A DNA stretch of 64,000 nucleotides, taken from the NCBI RefSeq assembly GCF_019059575.1, contig NW_024882772.1, positions 124,001-188,000 on the forward strand. The letters run 5' to 3'. Below, piece after piece: positions 51,757-63,938 of this stretch (the first letter of the stretch is position 1; each line of letters opens with the position of its first letter). The notes beneath the pieces were generated by a model, which was given only the letters and a program-made list of their open reading frames with translations, was not told the origin of the DNA and made no database searches. The position numbers and the translations under genes were made by a program. This DNA is from Amphibalanus amphitrite. Taxonomy: Eukaryota; Arthropoda; Thecostraca; Balanomorpha; Balanidae.

Positions 51757-53436
51757 AATTCTCGTCTATAATCGTATGGCACAGGGTTCACTTTCCTCCT
51801 CGTCCACTGCGCGTGGCAAGAGGGGCGCGACTGCCCGCCTCGAAGCAACAGCTTAAGTATGTTTAGTCAGAAGCACTGTCACCCGTTTAGCTGATAGTAA
51901 CCACACGTAAATAAATGCATTTAACCAGCGCACACAATCACATATCCGATCCAAGCGGACGTGACAGACCACCCGCGCTCGTAACCGCAAATGGGCGCGT
52001 CGCGTCGGAGAGGACGCAGTGCTCATCTACTGGTTCAAGGTTCGTAAAATTACCTACACGTTTTCTGGTAGAGTTGGTAGAGTCAGTCTGCGATCGAGTT
52101 TCTAGTCTGGATGACGTCAAGACTGTGATGATGTCATTGGAGTACTTGGGAAAGAAATGGAATTATTGGAATTTGGAAATATATTACAAAAATTCAATTA
52201 TTTCAAACGCACCAATGATCATACTTATTCCATTTAACACTGGCATCATAAGCTACCGCGCACCCAGCATCGAGAGCATCCTATTCCTGACTTGTTCTCG
52301 GTTTCCCAAATCGGAACATTGCCTAACCGGTATTCATCGCCTTGGCCTAACCGGGCCTGACCATTATTTTCGCAATGACAGTTTTCTTAGACAATCGCGC
52401 TCTTGCTTAGTTCTGAGCATTCAAATGCATAAACAACGGTAGGACTGATCAGAAGCGCAATTTTTAGGCTCCGTCCTAGTGGAAGTCTCCGCGCGGGGGC
52501 AAACTTTGCAAAGGTGAGTGGCCAAAATTGCCATCGGCATCGACTCCAATGCCGTGAGAGATGAAATGACGTAAATCGCGCAAACAGGCGCTTGACAGCT
52601 CTCAATGATTCGTTGCTACAAAACCAAATTAGTCATAGTTTGCTCAATGACCTCTGTACTCTAAGGTGATGGGTCTATGATTCTGTCTATGACTATCGAT
52701 GGTATAGTTACCGAGGGTTATGGCTCAGGTCAAGAAATAGACAGACGGCCCCAGCTAGACGGGTCCCGGTCATAAAATAGAAATGTCTACTTACACTAGT
52801 GACTAGGGACACATCCAGAGGTGTCCAGGATTGCAGTCCTAAGAAATGGCTAGACAAGGGGCCCAGTCATAAACGGGACCCGGTTCTAAAAATGCCTTCT
52901 CAAAGGGCGAAGGCCCCGATGACTCTAAGAACGTCTAGACACAAGACCCCGGTCGAAAGGGTCCCGTCCCTAAAAAAAAATATATATATATATATATATA
53001 ATTACCTAGACACAGGGGACCCGGTCTGGTGGATTCCGTTCCTAAGATCTGCATTATCTTCTCGCAAATACCCTCTCAAAAAAATTGCACCCATGTTGAG
53101 CGGGACCTTTTTGATTAAACGTCGTGGTCCGTTGGAGCCAGTGCCAACGGGTCTGGCCCTGGGCCAGGTTTTGCTAATACGTCATTTGGCCAATCAGGAC
53201 CCCAGTGACAGCTTCAACGCATCCATAGATGCGATGCCATCTATAGATGCGATGCGTATATCTTCATTAATCATTTTACCGTGTTATATTTTTCCGAATA
53301 ACCTGCACAAAATTACACGCTTGACGCGATATGTTGAGAATGGATATGCATGCAGACAAAGCGCGATTCAGACCACAAACAAATTGTCTTCCTGTTTTTT
53401 GGTCAGTCAAAACGCACCCAGTAGGTATAACAAACT
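51757..53436. other. region upstream of the Lasp start codon
   Basis: No coding gene is recognised. It holds one CRE (52112-52119), degenerate repeats with the theme TAGACA...GGGACCCGGTC (about 52740-53050), and a (TA)n tract near 52980. The Lasp promoter and 5' UTR should lie here but could not be pinned down. Confidence 0.5.
53428..53436. repeat. 9-bp target-site duplication, left copy
   Basis: TAACAAACT immediately before the left terminal repeat. An exact direct copy follows the right terminal repeat at 62964-62972. Confidence 0.9.
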
Positions 53437-53851
53437 ATGTAACGGAAGTTAGCAGGGATTCAGCAGGGGTTCAGCAGGGATTCAGCAGGGATCGACGGCC
53501 CCTACGATTTCGCTGAATTTTGGTGTAGAGATGCAGAATGGTGTCCTCTATCGAAAATCCTAGTGCCAAAATGCGGGGAATCCATCAGGGGGGCCACAAA
53601 TCCCAAAAAACAGTATGCCCTCAGGGCACAATCGACGAACTTTGAAAACCCTACTTCTAGCCGTCAAAACAGCTAAAAATGCACGTCATTCGAAAGAGGA
53701 CAAAACTTTACGTACAACGGTACCAAATTTAGGGGGCTAGCGCCCCCCTGAACCGAACAAAACAGCTTCAAATATATGGGCCCGGGAGTATGCCCTCGGG
53801 GCATAAATAAACGTTTTCAACCATTTCAGGCCTATAACATCGACAAAATCC

Positions 53852-56800
53852 AGCAATATGCACATCATTGGAAAGAGCGTAATTTCCCAAACAAAAAACC
53901 CAAGTAACATTTTTCGATGGGGCCCACCTGGGGCCCACGGGACCCAATTGAAATTTGGGGCCCAATGGGGCGGCCCCTACGATTTTCTTCAAAATTTGCA
54001 CAGACACTCTCCTGGGCCCCCTCTTCAATCTGGCTGAAGAAACCTACCGGGGAATCCAAAGGAAGGGGCCCAAAGAGGGCCCCAAAGAGGCCCTTTCTAA
54101 GTATTGCCCCTAATATCGCGACCAACCCCGGCAATATGCACATCATTGGAAAGAGCGTAATTTCCCAAACAAAAAACCCAAGTAACATTTTTCGATGGGG
54201 CCCACCTGGGGCCCACGGGACCCAATTGAAATTTGGGGCCCAATGGGGCGGCCCCTACGATTTTCTTCAAAATTTGCACAGACACTCTCCTGGGCCCCCT
54301 CTTCAATCTGGCTGAAGAAACCTACCGGGGAATCCAAAGGAAGGGGCCCAAAGAGGGCCCCAAAGAGGCCCTTTCTAAGTATTGCCCCTAATTTCGCGAC
54401 CAACCCCGGCAATATGCACATCATTGGAAAGAGCGTAATTTCCCAAACAAAAAACCCAAGTAACATTTTTCGATGGGGCCCACCTGGGGCCCACGGGACC
54501 CAATTGAAATTTGGGGCCCAATGGGGCGGCCCCTACGATTTTCTTCAAAATTTGCACAGACACTCTCCAGGGCCCCCTCTTCAATCTGGCTGAAGAAACC
54601 TACCGGGGAATCCAAAGGAAGTGGCCCAAATAGGGCCCCAAAGAGGCCCTTTCTAAGTATTGCCCCTAATTTCGCGACCAACCCCGGCAATATGCACATC
54701 ATTGGAAAGAGCGTAATTTCCCAAACAAAAAACCCAAGTAACATTTTTCGATGGGGCCCACCTGGGGCCCACGGGACCCAATTGAAATTTGGGGCCCAAT
54801 GGGGCGGCCCCTACGATTTCCTTCAAAATTTGCACAGACACTCTCCTGGGCCCCCTCTTCAATCTGGCTGAAGAAACCTACCGGGGAATCCAAAGGAAGG
54901 GGCCCAAAGAGGGCCCCAAAGAGGCCCTTTCTAAGTATTTCCCTAATATCGCGACCAACCCCGGCAATATGCACATCATTGGAAAGAGCGTAATTTCCCA
55001 AACAAAAAACCCAAGTAACATTTTTCGATGGGGCCCACCTGGGGCCCACGGGACCCAATTGAAATTTGGGGCCCAATGGGGCGGCCCCTACGATTTTCTG
55101 CAAAATTTGCACAGACACTCTCCTGGGCCCCCTCTTCAATCTGGCTGAAGAAACCTACCGGGGAATCCAAAGGAAGGGGCCCAAAGAGGGCCCCAAAGAG
55201 GCCCTTTCTAAGTATTGCCCCTAATATCGCGACCAACCCCGGCAATATGCACATCATTGGAAAGAGCGTAATTTCCCAATAAAAAACCCAAGTAACATTT
55301 TTCGATGGGGCCCACCTGGGGCCCACGGGACCCAATTGAAATTTGGGGCCCAATGGGGCGGCCCCTACGATTTTCTTCAAAATTTGCACAGACACTCTCC
55401 TGGGCCCCCTCTTCAATCTGGCTGAAGAAACCTACCGGGGAATCCAAAGGAAGGGGCCCAAAGAGGCCCCCAAAGAGGTCCTTTCTAAGTATTGCCCCTA
55501 ATTTCGCGACCAACCCCGGCAATATGCACATCGTTGGAAAGAGCGTAATTTCCCAAACAAAAAACCCAAGTAACATTTTTCGATGGGGCCCACCTGGGGC
55601 CCACGGGACCCAATTGAAATTTGGGGCCCAATGGGGCGGCCCCTACGATTTTCTTCAAAATTTGCACAGACACTCTCCTGGGCCCCCTCTTCAATCTGGC
55701 TGAAGAAACCTACCGGGGAATCCAAAGGAAGGGGCCCAAAGAGGGCCCAAAGAGGCCCTTTCTAAGTATTGCTCCTAATATCGCGACCAACCCCGGCAAT
55801 ATGCACATCATTGGAAAGAGCGTAATTTCCCAAACAAAAAACCCAAGTAACATTTTTCGATGGGGCCCACCTGGGGCCCACGGGACCCAATTGAAATTTG
55901 GGGCCCAATGGGGCGGCCCCTACGATTTTCTTCAAAATTTGCACAGACATTCTCCTGGGCCCCTTCTTCAATCTGGCTGAAGAAACCTACCGGGGAATCC
56001 AAAGGAAGGGCCCAAAGAGGGCCCCAAAGAGGCCCTTTCTAAGTATTGCCCCTAATTTCGCGACCAACCCCGGCAATATGCACATCATTGGAAAGAGCGT
56101 AATTTCCCAAACAAAAAACCCAAGTAACATTTTTCGATGGGGCCCACCTGGGGCCCACGGGACCCAATTGAAATTTGGGGCCCAATGGGGCGGCCCCTAC
56201 GATTTTCTTCAAAATTTGCACAGACACTCTCCTGGGCCCCCTCTTCAATCTGGCTGAAGAAACCTACCGGGGAATCCAAAGGAAGGGGCCCAAAGAGGGC
56301 CCCAAAGAGGCCCTTTCTAAGTATTGCCCCTAATATCGCGACCAACCCCGGCAATATGCACATCATTGGAAAGAGCGTAATTTCCCAAACAAAAAACCCA
56401 AGTAACATTTTTCGATGGGGCCCACCTGGGGCCCACGGGACCCAATTGAAATTTGGGGCCCAATGGGGCGGCCCCTACGATTTTCTTCAAAATTTGCACA
56501 GACACTCTCCTGGGCCCCCTCTTCAATCTGGCTGAAGAAACCTACCGGGGAATCCAAAGAAAGGGGCCCAAAGAGGGCCCCAAAGAGGCCCTTTCCAAGT
56601 ATTGCCCCTAATATCGCGACCAACCCCGGCAATATGCACATCATTGGAAAGAACGTAATTTCCCAAACAAAAAACCCAAGTAACATTTTTCGATGGGGCC
56701 CACCTGGGGCCCACGGGACCCAATTGAAATTTGGGGCCCAATGGGGCGGCCCCTACGATTTTCTTCAAAATTTGCACAGACACTCTCCTGGGCCCCCTCT

Positions 56801-57960
56801 TCAATCTGGCTGAAGAAACCTACCGGGGAATCCAAAGGAAGGGGCCCAAAGAGGGCCCCAAAGAGGCCCTTTCTAAGTATTGCCCCTAATATCGCGACCA
56901 ACCCCGGCAATATGCACATCATTGGAAAGAGCGTAATTTTCCAAACAAAAAACCCAAGTAACATTTTTCGATGGGGCCCACCTGGGGCCCACGGGACCCA
57001 ATTGAAATTTGGGGCCCAATGGGGCGGCCCCTACGATTTTCTTCAAAATTTGCACAGACACTCTCCTGGGCCCCCTCTTCAATCTGGCTGAAGAAACCTA
57101 CCGGGGAATCCAAAGGAAGGGGCCCAAAGAGGGCCCCAAAGAGGCCCTTTCTAAGTATTGCCCCTAATATCGCGACCAACCCCGGCAATATGCACATCAT
57201 TGGAAAGAGCGTAATTTCCCAAACAAAAAACCCAAGTAACATTTTTCGATGGGGCCCACCTGGGGCCCACGGGACCCAATTGAAATTTGGGGCCCAATGG
57301 GGCGGCCCCTACGATTTTCTTCAAAATTTGCACAGACACTCTCCTGGGCCCCCTCTTCAATCTGGCTGAAGAAACCTACCGGGGAATCCAAAGGAAGGGG
57401 CCCAAAGAGGGCCCCAAAGAGGCCCTTTCTAAGTATTGCCCCTAATATCGCGACCAACCCCGGCAATATGCACATCATTGGAAAGAGCGTAATTTCCCAA
57501 ACAAAAAACCCAAGTAACATTTTTCGATGGGGCCCACCTGGGGCCCACGGGACCCAATTGAAATTTGGGGCCCAATGGGGCGGCCCCTACGATTTTCTTC
57601 AAAATTTGCACAGACACTCTCCTGGGCCCCTTCTTCCATCTGGCTGAAGAAACCTACCGGGGAATCCAAAGGAAGGGGCCCAAAGAGGCCCCCAAAGAGG
57701 CCCTTTCTAAGTATTGCCCCTAATTTCGCGACCAACCCCGGTAATATGCACATCATTGGAAAGAGCGTAATTTCCCAAACAAAAAACCCAAGTAACATTT
57801 TTCGATGGGGCCCACCTGGGGCCCACGGGACCCAATTGAAATTTGGGGCCCAATGGGGCGGCCCCTACGATTTTCTTCAAAATTTGCACAGACACTCTCC
57901 TGGGCCCCCTCTTCAATCTGGCTGAAGAAACCTACCGGGGAATCCAAAGGAAGGGGCCCT
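53852..57960 (+). repeat. left arm: tandem array of about 15 units of 277-278 bp
   Basis: Each unit contains GCAATATGCACATCATTGG, CAAGTAACATTTTTCGATGG, a GGGGCCC-rich segment, CCTACGATTTTCTTCAAAAT and CTTTCTAAGTATTGCCCCTA. Units begin at regular 278 or 277-bp steps and differ at few sites (for example TAATATCGCG versus TAATTTCGCG). Confidence 0.95.
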
Positions 57961-57992
57961 TCGAAAGGAAGGAAGGAAGGAAGGAAGGAAGG
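57961..57992. repeat. GGAA hinge at the centre of the palindrome
   Basis: A run of about six GGAA units after TTCGAAA. The left array breaks off at GGGGCCC and the right array starts within a different part of the unit (GAAATTTCAATTGGGTCCCG), so the two arms meet out of register. Confidence 0.9.
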
Positions 57993-60900
57993 GGAAATTT
58001 CAATTGGGTCCCGTGGGCCCCAGGTGGGCTCCATCGAAAAATGTTACTTGGGTTTTTTGTTTGGGAAATTACGCTCTTTCCAATGATGTGCATATTGCCG
58101 GGGTTGGTCGCGTAATTAGGGGCAATACTTAGAAAGGGCCTCTTTGGGGCCCTCTTTGGGCCCCTTTCTTTGGATTCCCCGGTAGGTTTCTTCAGCCAGA
58201 TTGAAGAGGGGGCCCAGGAGAGTATCTGTGCCAATTTTGAAGAAAATCGTAGGGGCCGCCCCATTGGGCCCCAAATTTCAATTAGGTCCTGTGGGCCCCA
58301 GGTGGGCCCCATCGAAAAATGTTACTTGGGTTTTTTGTTTGGGAAATTACGCTCTTTCCAATGATGTGCATATTGCCGGGGTTGGTCGCGAAATTAGGGG
58401 CAATACTTAGAAAGGGCCTCTTTGGGGCCCTCTTTGGGCCCCTTCCTTTGGATTCCCCGGTAGGTTTCTTCAGCCAGATTGAAGAGGGGGCCCAGGAGAG
58501 TGTCTGTGCAAATTTTGAAGAAAATCGTAGGGGCCGCCCCATTGGGCCCCAAATTTCAATTGGGTCCCGTGGGCCCCAGGTGGGCCCCATCGAAAAATGT
58601 TACTTGGGTTTTTTGTTTGGGAAATTACGCTCTTTCCAATGATGTGCATATTGCCGGGGTTGGTCGCGAAATTAGGGGCAATACTTAGAAAGGGCCTCTT
58701 TGGGGCCCTCTTTGGGCCCCTTCCTTTGGATTCCCCGGTAGGTTTCTTCAGCCATATTGAAGAGGGGGCCCAGGAGAGTGTCTGTGCAAATTTTGAAGAA
58801 AATCGTAGGGGCCGCCCCATTGGGCCCCAAATTTCAATTGGGTCCCGTGGGCCCCAGGTGGGCCCCATCGAAAAATGTTTCTTGGGTTTTTTGTTTGGGA
58901 AATTACGCTCTTTCCAATGATGTGCATATTGCCGGGGTTGGTCGCGAAATTAGGGGCAATACTTAGAAAGGGCCTCTTTGGGGCCCTCTTTGGGCCCCTT
59001 CCTTTGGATTCCCCGGTAGGTTTCTTCAGCCAGATTGAAGAGGGGGCCCAGGAGAGTGTCTGTGCCAATTTTGAAGAAAATCGTAGGGGCCGCCCCATTG
59101 GGCCCCAAATTTCAATTGGGTCCCGTGGGCCCCAGGTGGGCCCCATCGAAAAATGTTACTTGGGTTTTTTGTTTGGGAAATTACGCTCTTTCCAATGATG
59201 TGCATATTGCCGGGGTTGGTCGCGAAATTAGGGGCAATACTTAGAAAGGGCCTCTTTGGGGCCCTCTTTGGGCCCCTTCCTTTGGATTCCCCGGTAGGTT
59301 TCTTCAGCCATATTGAAGAGGGGGCCCAGGAGAGTGTCTGTGCAAATTTTGAAGAAAATCGTAGGGGCCGCCCCATTGGGCCCCAAATTTCAATTGGGTC
59401 CCGTGGGCCCCAGGTGGGCCCCATCGAAAAATGTTTCTTGGGTTTTTTGTTTGGGAAATTACGCTCTTTCCAATGATGTGCATATTGCCGGGGTTGGTCG
59501 CGAAATTAGGGGCAATACTTAGAAAGGGCCTCTTTGGGGCCCTCTTTGGGCCCCTTCCTTTGGATTCCCCGGTAGGTTTCTTCAGCCAGATTGAAGAGGG
59601 GGCCCAGGAGAGTGTCTGTGCCAATTTTGAAGAAAATCGTAGGGGCCGCCCCATTGGGCCCCAAATTTCAATTGGGTCCCGTGGGCCCCAGGTGGGCCCC
59701 ATCGAAAAATGTTACTTGGGTTTTTTGTTTGGGAAATTACGCTCTTTCCAATGATGTGCATATTGCCGGGGTTGGTCGCGAAATTAGGGGCAATACTTAG
59801 AAAGGGCCTCTTTGGGGCCCTCTTTGGGCCCCTTCCTTTGGATTCCCCGGTAGGTTTCTTCAGCCAGATTGAAGAGGGGGCCCAGGAGAGTGTCTGTGCC
59901 AATTTTGAAGAAAATCGTAGGGGCCGCCCCATTGGGCCCCAAATTTCAATTGGGTCCCGTGGGCCCCAGGTGGGCCCCATCGAAAAATGTTACTTGGGTT
60001 TTTTGTTTGGGAAATTACGCTCTTTCCAATGATGTGCATATTGCCGGGGTTGGTCGCGAAATTAGGGGCAATACTTAGAAAGAGCCTCTTTGGGGCCCTC
60101 TTTGGGCCCCTTCCTTTGGATTCCCCGGTAGGTTTCTTCAGCCAGATTGAAGAGGGGGCCCAGGAGAGTGTCTGTGCAAATTTTGAAGAAAATCGTAGGG
60201 GCCGCCCCATTGGGCCCCAAATTTCAATTGGGTCCCGTGGGCCCCAGGTGGGCCCCATCGAAAAATGTTACTTGGGTTTTTTGTTTGGGAAATTACGCTC
60301 TTTCCAATGATGTGCATATTGCCGGGGTTGGTTGCGAAATTAGGGGCAATACTTAGAAAGGGCCTCTTTGGGGCCCTCTTTGGGCCCCTTCCTTTGGATT
60401 CCCCGGTAGGTTTCTTCAGCCAGATTGAAGAGGGGGCCCAGGAGAGTGTCTGTGCCAATTTTGAAGAAAATCGTAGGGGCCGCCCCATTGGGCCCCAAAT
60501 TTCAATTGGGTCCCGTGGGCCCCAGGTGGGCCCCATCGAAAAATGTTACTTGGGTTTTTTGTTTGGGAAATTACGCTCTTTCCAATGATGTGCATATTGC
60601 CGGGGTTGGTCGCGAAATTAGGGGCAATACTTAGAAAGGGCCTCTTTGGGGCCCTCTTTGGGCCCCTTCCTTTGGATTCCCCGGTAGGTTTCTTCAGCCA
60701 GATTGAAGAGGGGGCCCAGGAGAGTGTCTGTGCAAATTTTGAAGAAAATCGTAGGGGCCGCCCCATTGGGCCCCAAATTTCAATTGGGTCCCGTGGGCCC
60801 CAGGTGGGCCCCATCGAAAAATGTTACTTGGGTTTTTTGTTTGGGAAATTACGCTCTTTCCAATGATGTGCATATTGCCGGGGTTGGTCGCGAAATTAGG

Positions 60901-62548
60901 GGCAATACTTAGAAAGGGCCTCTTTGGGGCCCTCTTTGGGCCCCTTCCTTTGGATTCCCCGGTAGGTTTCTTCAGCCAGATTGAAGAGGGGGCCCAGGAG
61001 AGTGTCTGTGCCAATTTTGAAGAAAATCGTAGGGGCCGCCCCATTGGGCCCCAAATTTCAATTGGGTCCCGTGGGCCCCAGGTGGGCCCCATCGAAAAAT
61101 GTTACTTGGGTTTTTTGTTTGGGAAATTACGCTCTTTCCAATGATGTGCATATTGCCGGGGTTGGTCGCGAAATTAGGGGCAATACTTAGAAAGGGCCTC
61201 TTTGGGGCCCTCTTTGGGCCCCTTCCTTTGGATTCCCCGGTAGGTTTCTTCAGCCAGATTGAAGAGGGGGCCCAGGAGAGTGTCTGTGCAAATTTTGAAG
61301 AAAATCGTAGGGGCCGCCCCATTGGGCCCCAAATTTCAATTGGGTCCCGTGGGCCCCAGGTGGGCCCCATCGAAAAATGTTACTTGGGTTTTTTTGTTTG
61401 GGAAATTACGTTCTTTCCAATGATGTGCATATTGCCGGGGTTGGTCGCGAAATTAGGGGCAATACTTAGAAAGGGCCTCTTTGGGGCCCTCTTTGGGCCC
61501 CTTCCTTTGGATTCCCCGGTAGGTTTCTTCAGCCAGATTGAAGAGGGGGCCCAGGAGAGTGTCTGTGCAAATTTTGAAGAAAATCGTAGGGGCCGCCCCA
61601 TTGGGCCCCAAATTTCAATTGGGTCCTGTGGGCCCCAGGTGGGCCCCATCGAAAAATGTTACTTGGGTTTTTTGTTTGGGAAATTACGCTCTTTCCAATG
61701 ATGTGCATATTGCCGGGGTTGGTCGCGAAATTAGGGGCAATACTTAGAAAGGGCCTCTTTGGGGCCCTCTTTGGGCCCCTTCCTTTGGATTCCCCGGTAG
61801 GTTTCTTCAGCCAGATTGAAGAGGGGGCCCAGGAGAGTGTCTGTGCAAATTTTGAAGAAAATCGTAGGGGCCGCCCCATTGGGCCCCAAATTTCAATTGG
61901 GTCCCGTGGGCCCCAGGTGGGCCCCATCGAAAAATGTTACTTGGGTTTTTTGTTTGGGAAATTACGCTCTTTCCAATGATGTGCATATTGCCGGGGTTGG
62001 TCGCGAAATTAGGGGCAATACTTAGAAAGGGCCTCTTTGGGGCCCTCTTTGGGCCCCTTCCTTTGGATTCCCCGGTAGGTTTCTTCAGCCAGATTGAAGA
62101 GGGGGCCCAGGAGAGTGTCTGTGCCAATTTTGAAGAAAATCGTAGGGGCCGCCCCATTGGGCCCCAAATTTCAATTGGGTCCCGTGGGCCCCAGGTGGGC
62201 CCCATCGAAAAATGTTACTTGGGTTTTTTGTTTGGGAAATTACGCTCTTTCCAATGATGTGCATATTGCCGGGGTTGGTCGCGAAATTAGGGGCAATACT
62301 TAGAAAGGGCCTCTTTGGGGCCCTCTTTGGGCCTCTTCCTTTGGATTCCCCGGTAGGTTTCTTCAGCCAGATTGAAGAGGGGGCCCAGGAGAGTGTCTGT
62401 GCAAATTTTGAAGAAAATCGTAGGGGCCGCCCCATTGGGCCCCAAATTTCAATTGGGTCCTGTGGGCCCCAGGTGGGCCCCATCGAAAAATGTTACTTGG
62501 GTTTTTTGTTTGGGAAATTACGCTCTTTCCAATGATGTGCATATTGCT
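57993..62548 (-). repeat. right arm: inverted tandem array of about 17 units of 278 bp
   Basis: Same unit as the left arm, in the opposite orientation, with the first copy truncated. Many neighbouring units alternate between GTGCAAATTTTG and GTGCCAATTTTG, giving a 556-bp dimer pattern that the left arm lacks. Confidence 0.95.
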
Positions 62549-62963
62549 GGATTTTGTCGATGTTATAGGCCTGAAATGGTTGAAAACGTTTATTCATGCC
62601 CCGAGGGCATACTCCCGGGCCCATATATTTGAAGCTGTTTTGTTCGGTTCAGGGGGGCGCTAGCCCCTTAAATTTGGTACCGTTGCATGTAAAATTTTGT
62701 CCTCTTTCGAATGACGTGCATTTTTAGCTGTTTTGACGGCTAGAAGTAGGGTTTTCAAAGTTCGTCGATTGTGCCCTGAGGGCATACTGTTTTTTGGGAT
62801 TTGTGGCCCCCCTGATGGATTCCCCGCATTTTGGCACTAGGATTTTCGATAGAGGACACCATTCTGCACCTCTCCACCAAATTTCAGCGAAATCGTAGGG
62901 GCCGTCGATCCCTGCTGAATCCCTGCTGAACCCCTGCTGAATCCCTGCTAACTTCCGTTACAT

Positions 62964-62972
62964 TAACAAACT
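62964..62972. repeat. 9-bp target-site duplication, right copy
   Basis: TAACAAACT directly after the right terminal repeat, identical to 53428-53436. Confidence 0.9.
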
Positions 62973-63190
62973 TGCGACCAGGCAAAAACTAAATATCGAA
63001 ACTCGTACGTATACCTATGTAAACTGGCTGACAATTATGTTGCCTATTCATCCACTGTGTTCTGCAAATCGCAAGGCACAAATCATACCCTGTCAATGCT
63101 GTATCGACTGTCAACATCTCAATGCATCTCTCAGCAACCCTTTATCGCAGTTAAGCCAATCCAGCGTGGGTAACACAAGCCTATGCAGCG

Positions 63191-63938
63191 CTACACCGAG
63201 TTGAGGAACAGGTTCATCAGCACGTCCGTGTAGGTGGCGAGCTGGACCATGCCGTAGGTGGGCTCAGCGGACTGCCCCAGCGCGCGGTTCACCAGGTCGA
63301 TGGGGATGCCGAGGTTGTAGATGGTGTTGTAGCTCTCCGTGATCCGTCCCACCTCGTCAGGAGCCAGGTACCCTGCCGGAGGGACGGTAGTTAAACGGTT
63401 TTATATAACGATTATTTTCATAACAATTTATCCTCTCAGATACGATCGTATAGCCAATGGGGAAGAGAGGCGTTATACAATAGGTAAGGCACAATCCGCT
63501 ATCCTACGTCCTCTGAAGTAAAAAAAAACTACTGTTATCCATCGTGGCGTGTGTTCAATTACATAAGCTTCATTTAAATGATTTATTCGAGCCTTCGAGT
63601 TGGCGGGCCCTGTCGAGCCACAAACGGGTCCGTAACTGGGCCCTTCGGCCAACAGACCCGGCCAGTGTCGTTTTTCCCGATTGGCGGACCAGCTGTTACG
63701 CTCGGCCGGCCGCTCACCTCCGTCCTCTGCGCCGCTGAGGCCCAGTGTGGTGACCAGGTGCTGATAATCCGCCATCCACTGGTCGCGGTCAAACTCGGGG
63801 GTCGGTGGCGACGGCGGGTAGGCGGTGTCGTACGGTATCGCCCCGGCACTCTCCGGCCGAGCTGAGTTCTCCGGAACGCCTTCCGGCTCCTGCGGCAGTG
63901 TCGGTGGAATGGGGTAGTTTGGGAACGGCTCAACATCG
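63191..63938 (-). CDS. last two exons of an unrecognised protein (5' part beyond right edge)
   Basis: Exons 63718-63938 (acceptor TCTGTTAG) and 63191-63372 (acceptor CCGGCAG) join in phase and end at TAG. The readable C-terminus is about 134 residues. It has a Pro/Glu-rich low-complexity part (VEPFPNYPIPPTLPQEPE), then a helical part with DRDQWMADYQHLVTTLGL, then LAPDEVGRITESYNTIYNLG and VQLATYTDVLMNLFLN. I do not recognise the family. There is no signal, zinc or catalytic motif in the visible part. It is transcribed in the same direction as Lasp, with the foldback element between them. Confidence 0.7.

Larger units (their letters stand above)
53437..62963. mobile_element. 9.5-kb foldback-type DNA transposon made of inverted 278-bp repeat arrays
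   Basis: The element begins ATGTAACGGAAGTTAGCAGG and ends with its exact inverse. Each end is a 415-bp unique terminal repeat (53437-53851 and 62549-62963), followed inward by tandem 278-bp units in opposite orientation. A (GGAA)n hinge lies near 57961-57992. There is no internal coding region: frames seen on both strands are repeat artefacts, because 278 is not a multiple of three. Long inverted arms of tandem subrepeats and a 9-bp target duplication match the known Foldback class, which is linked to Mutator-like transposases. A transposase would have to come from elsewhere. It lies upstream of Lasp, between Lasp and the right-edge gene. Confidence 0.88.

Noticed and set aside
51915-52442. 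175-codon plus-strand frame upstream of Lasp
   Set aside because: Its composition looks non-coding and no domain or splice context supports it.
53917-62483. Dozens of repeated open frames of 69-146 codons on both strands
   Set aside because: They recur with the 278-bp unit, occur on both strands at once and break at each repeat because 278 is not a multiple of three. They are artefacts of the array, not a gene family.
53852-62548. CRISPR-like array
   Set aside because: Repeats are 278 bp, contiguous and without unique spacers, in a eukaryotic genome.
53437-62963. Palindrome as a mirrored assembly artefact
   Set aside because: The arms differ in copy number, in diagnostic variants and in higher-order structure, and an exact 9-bp target duplication flanks the whole.
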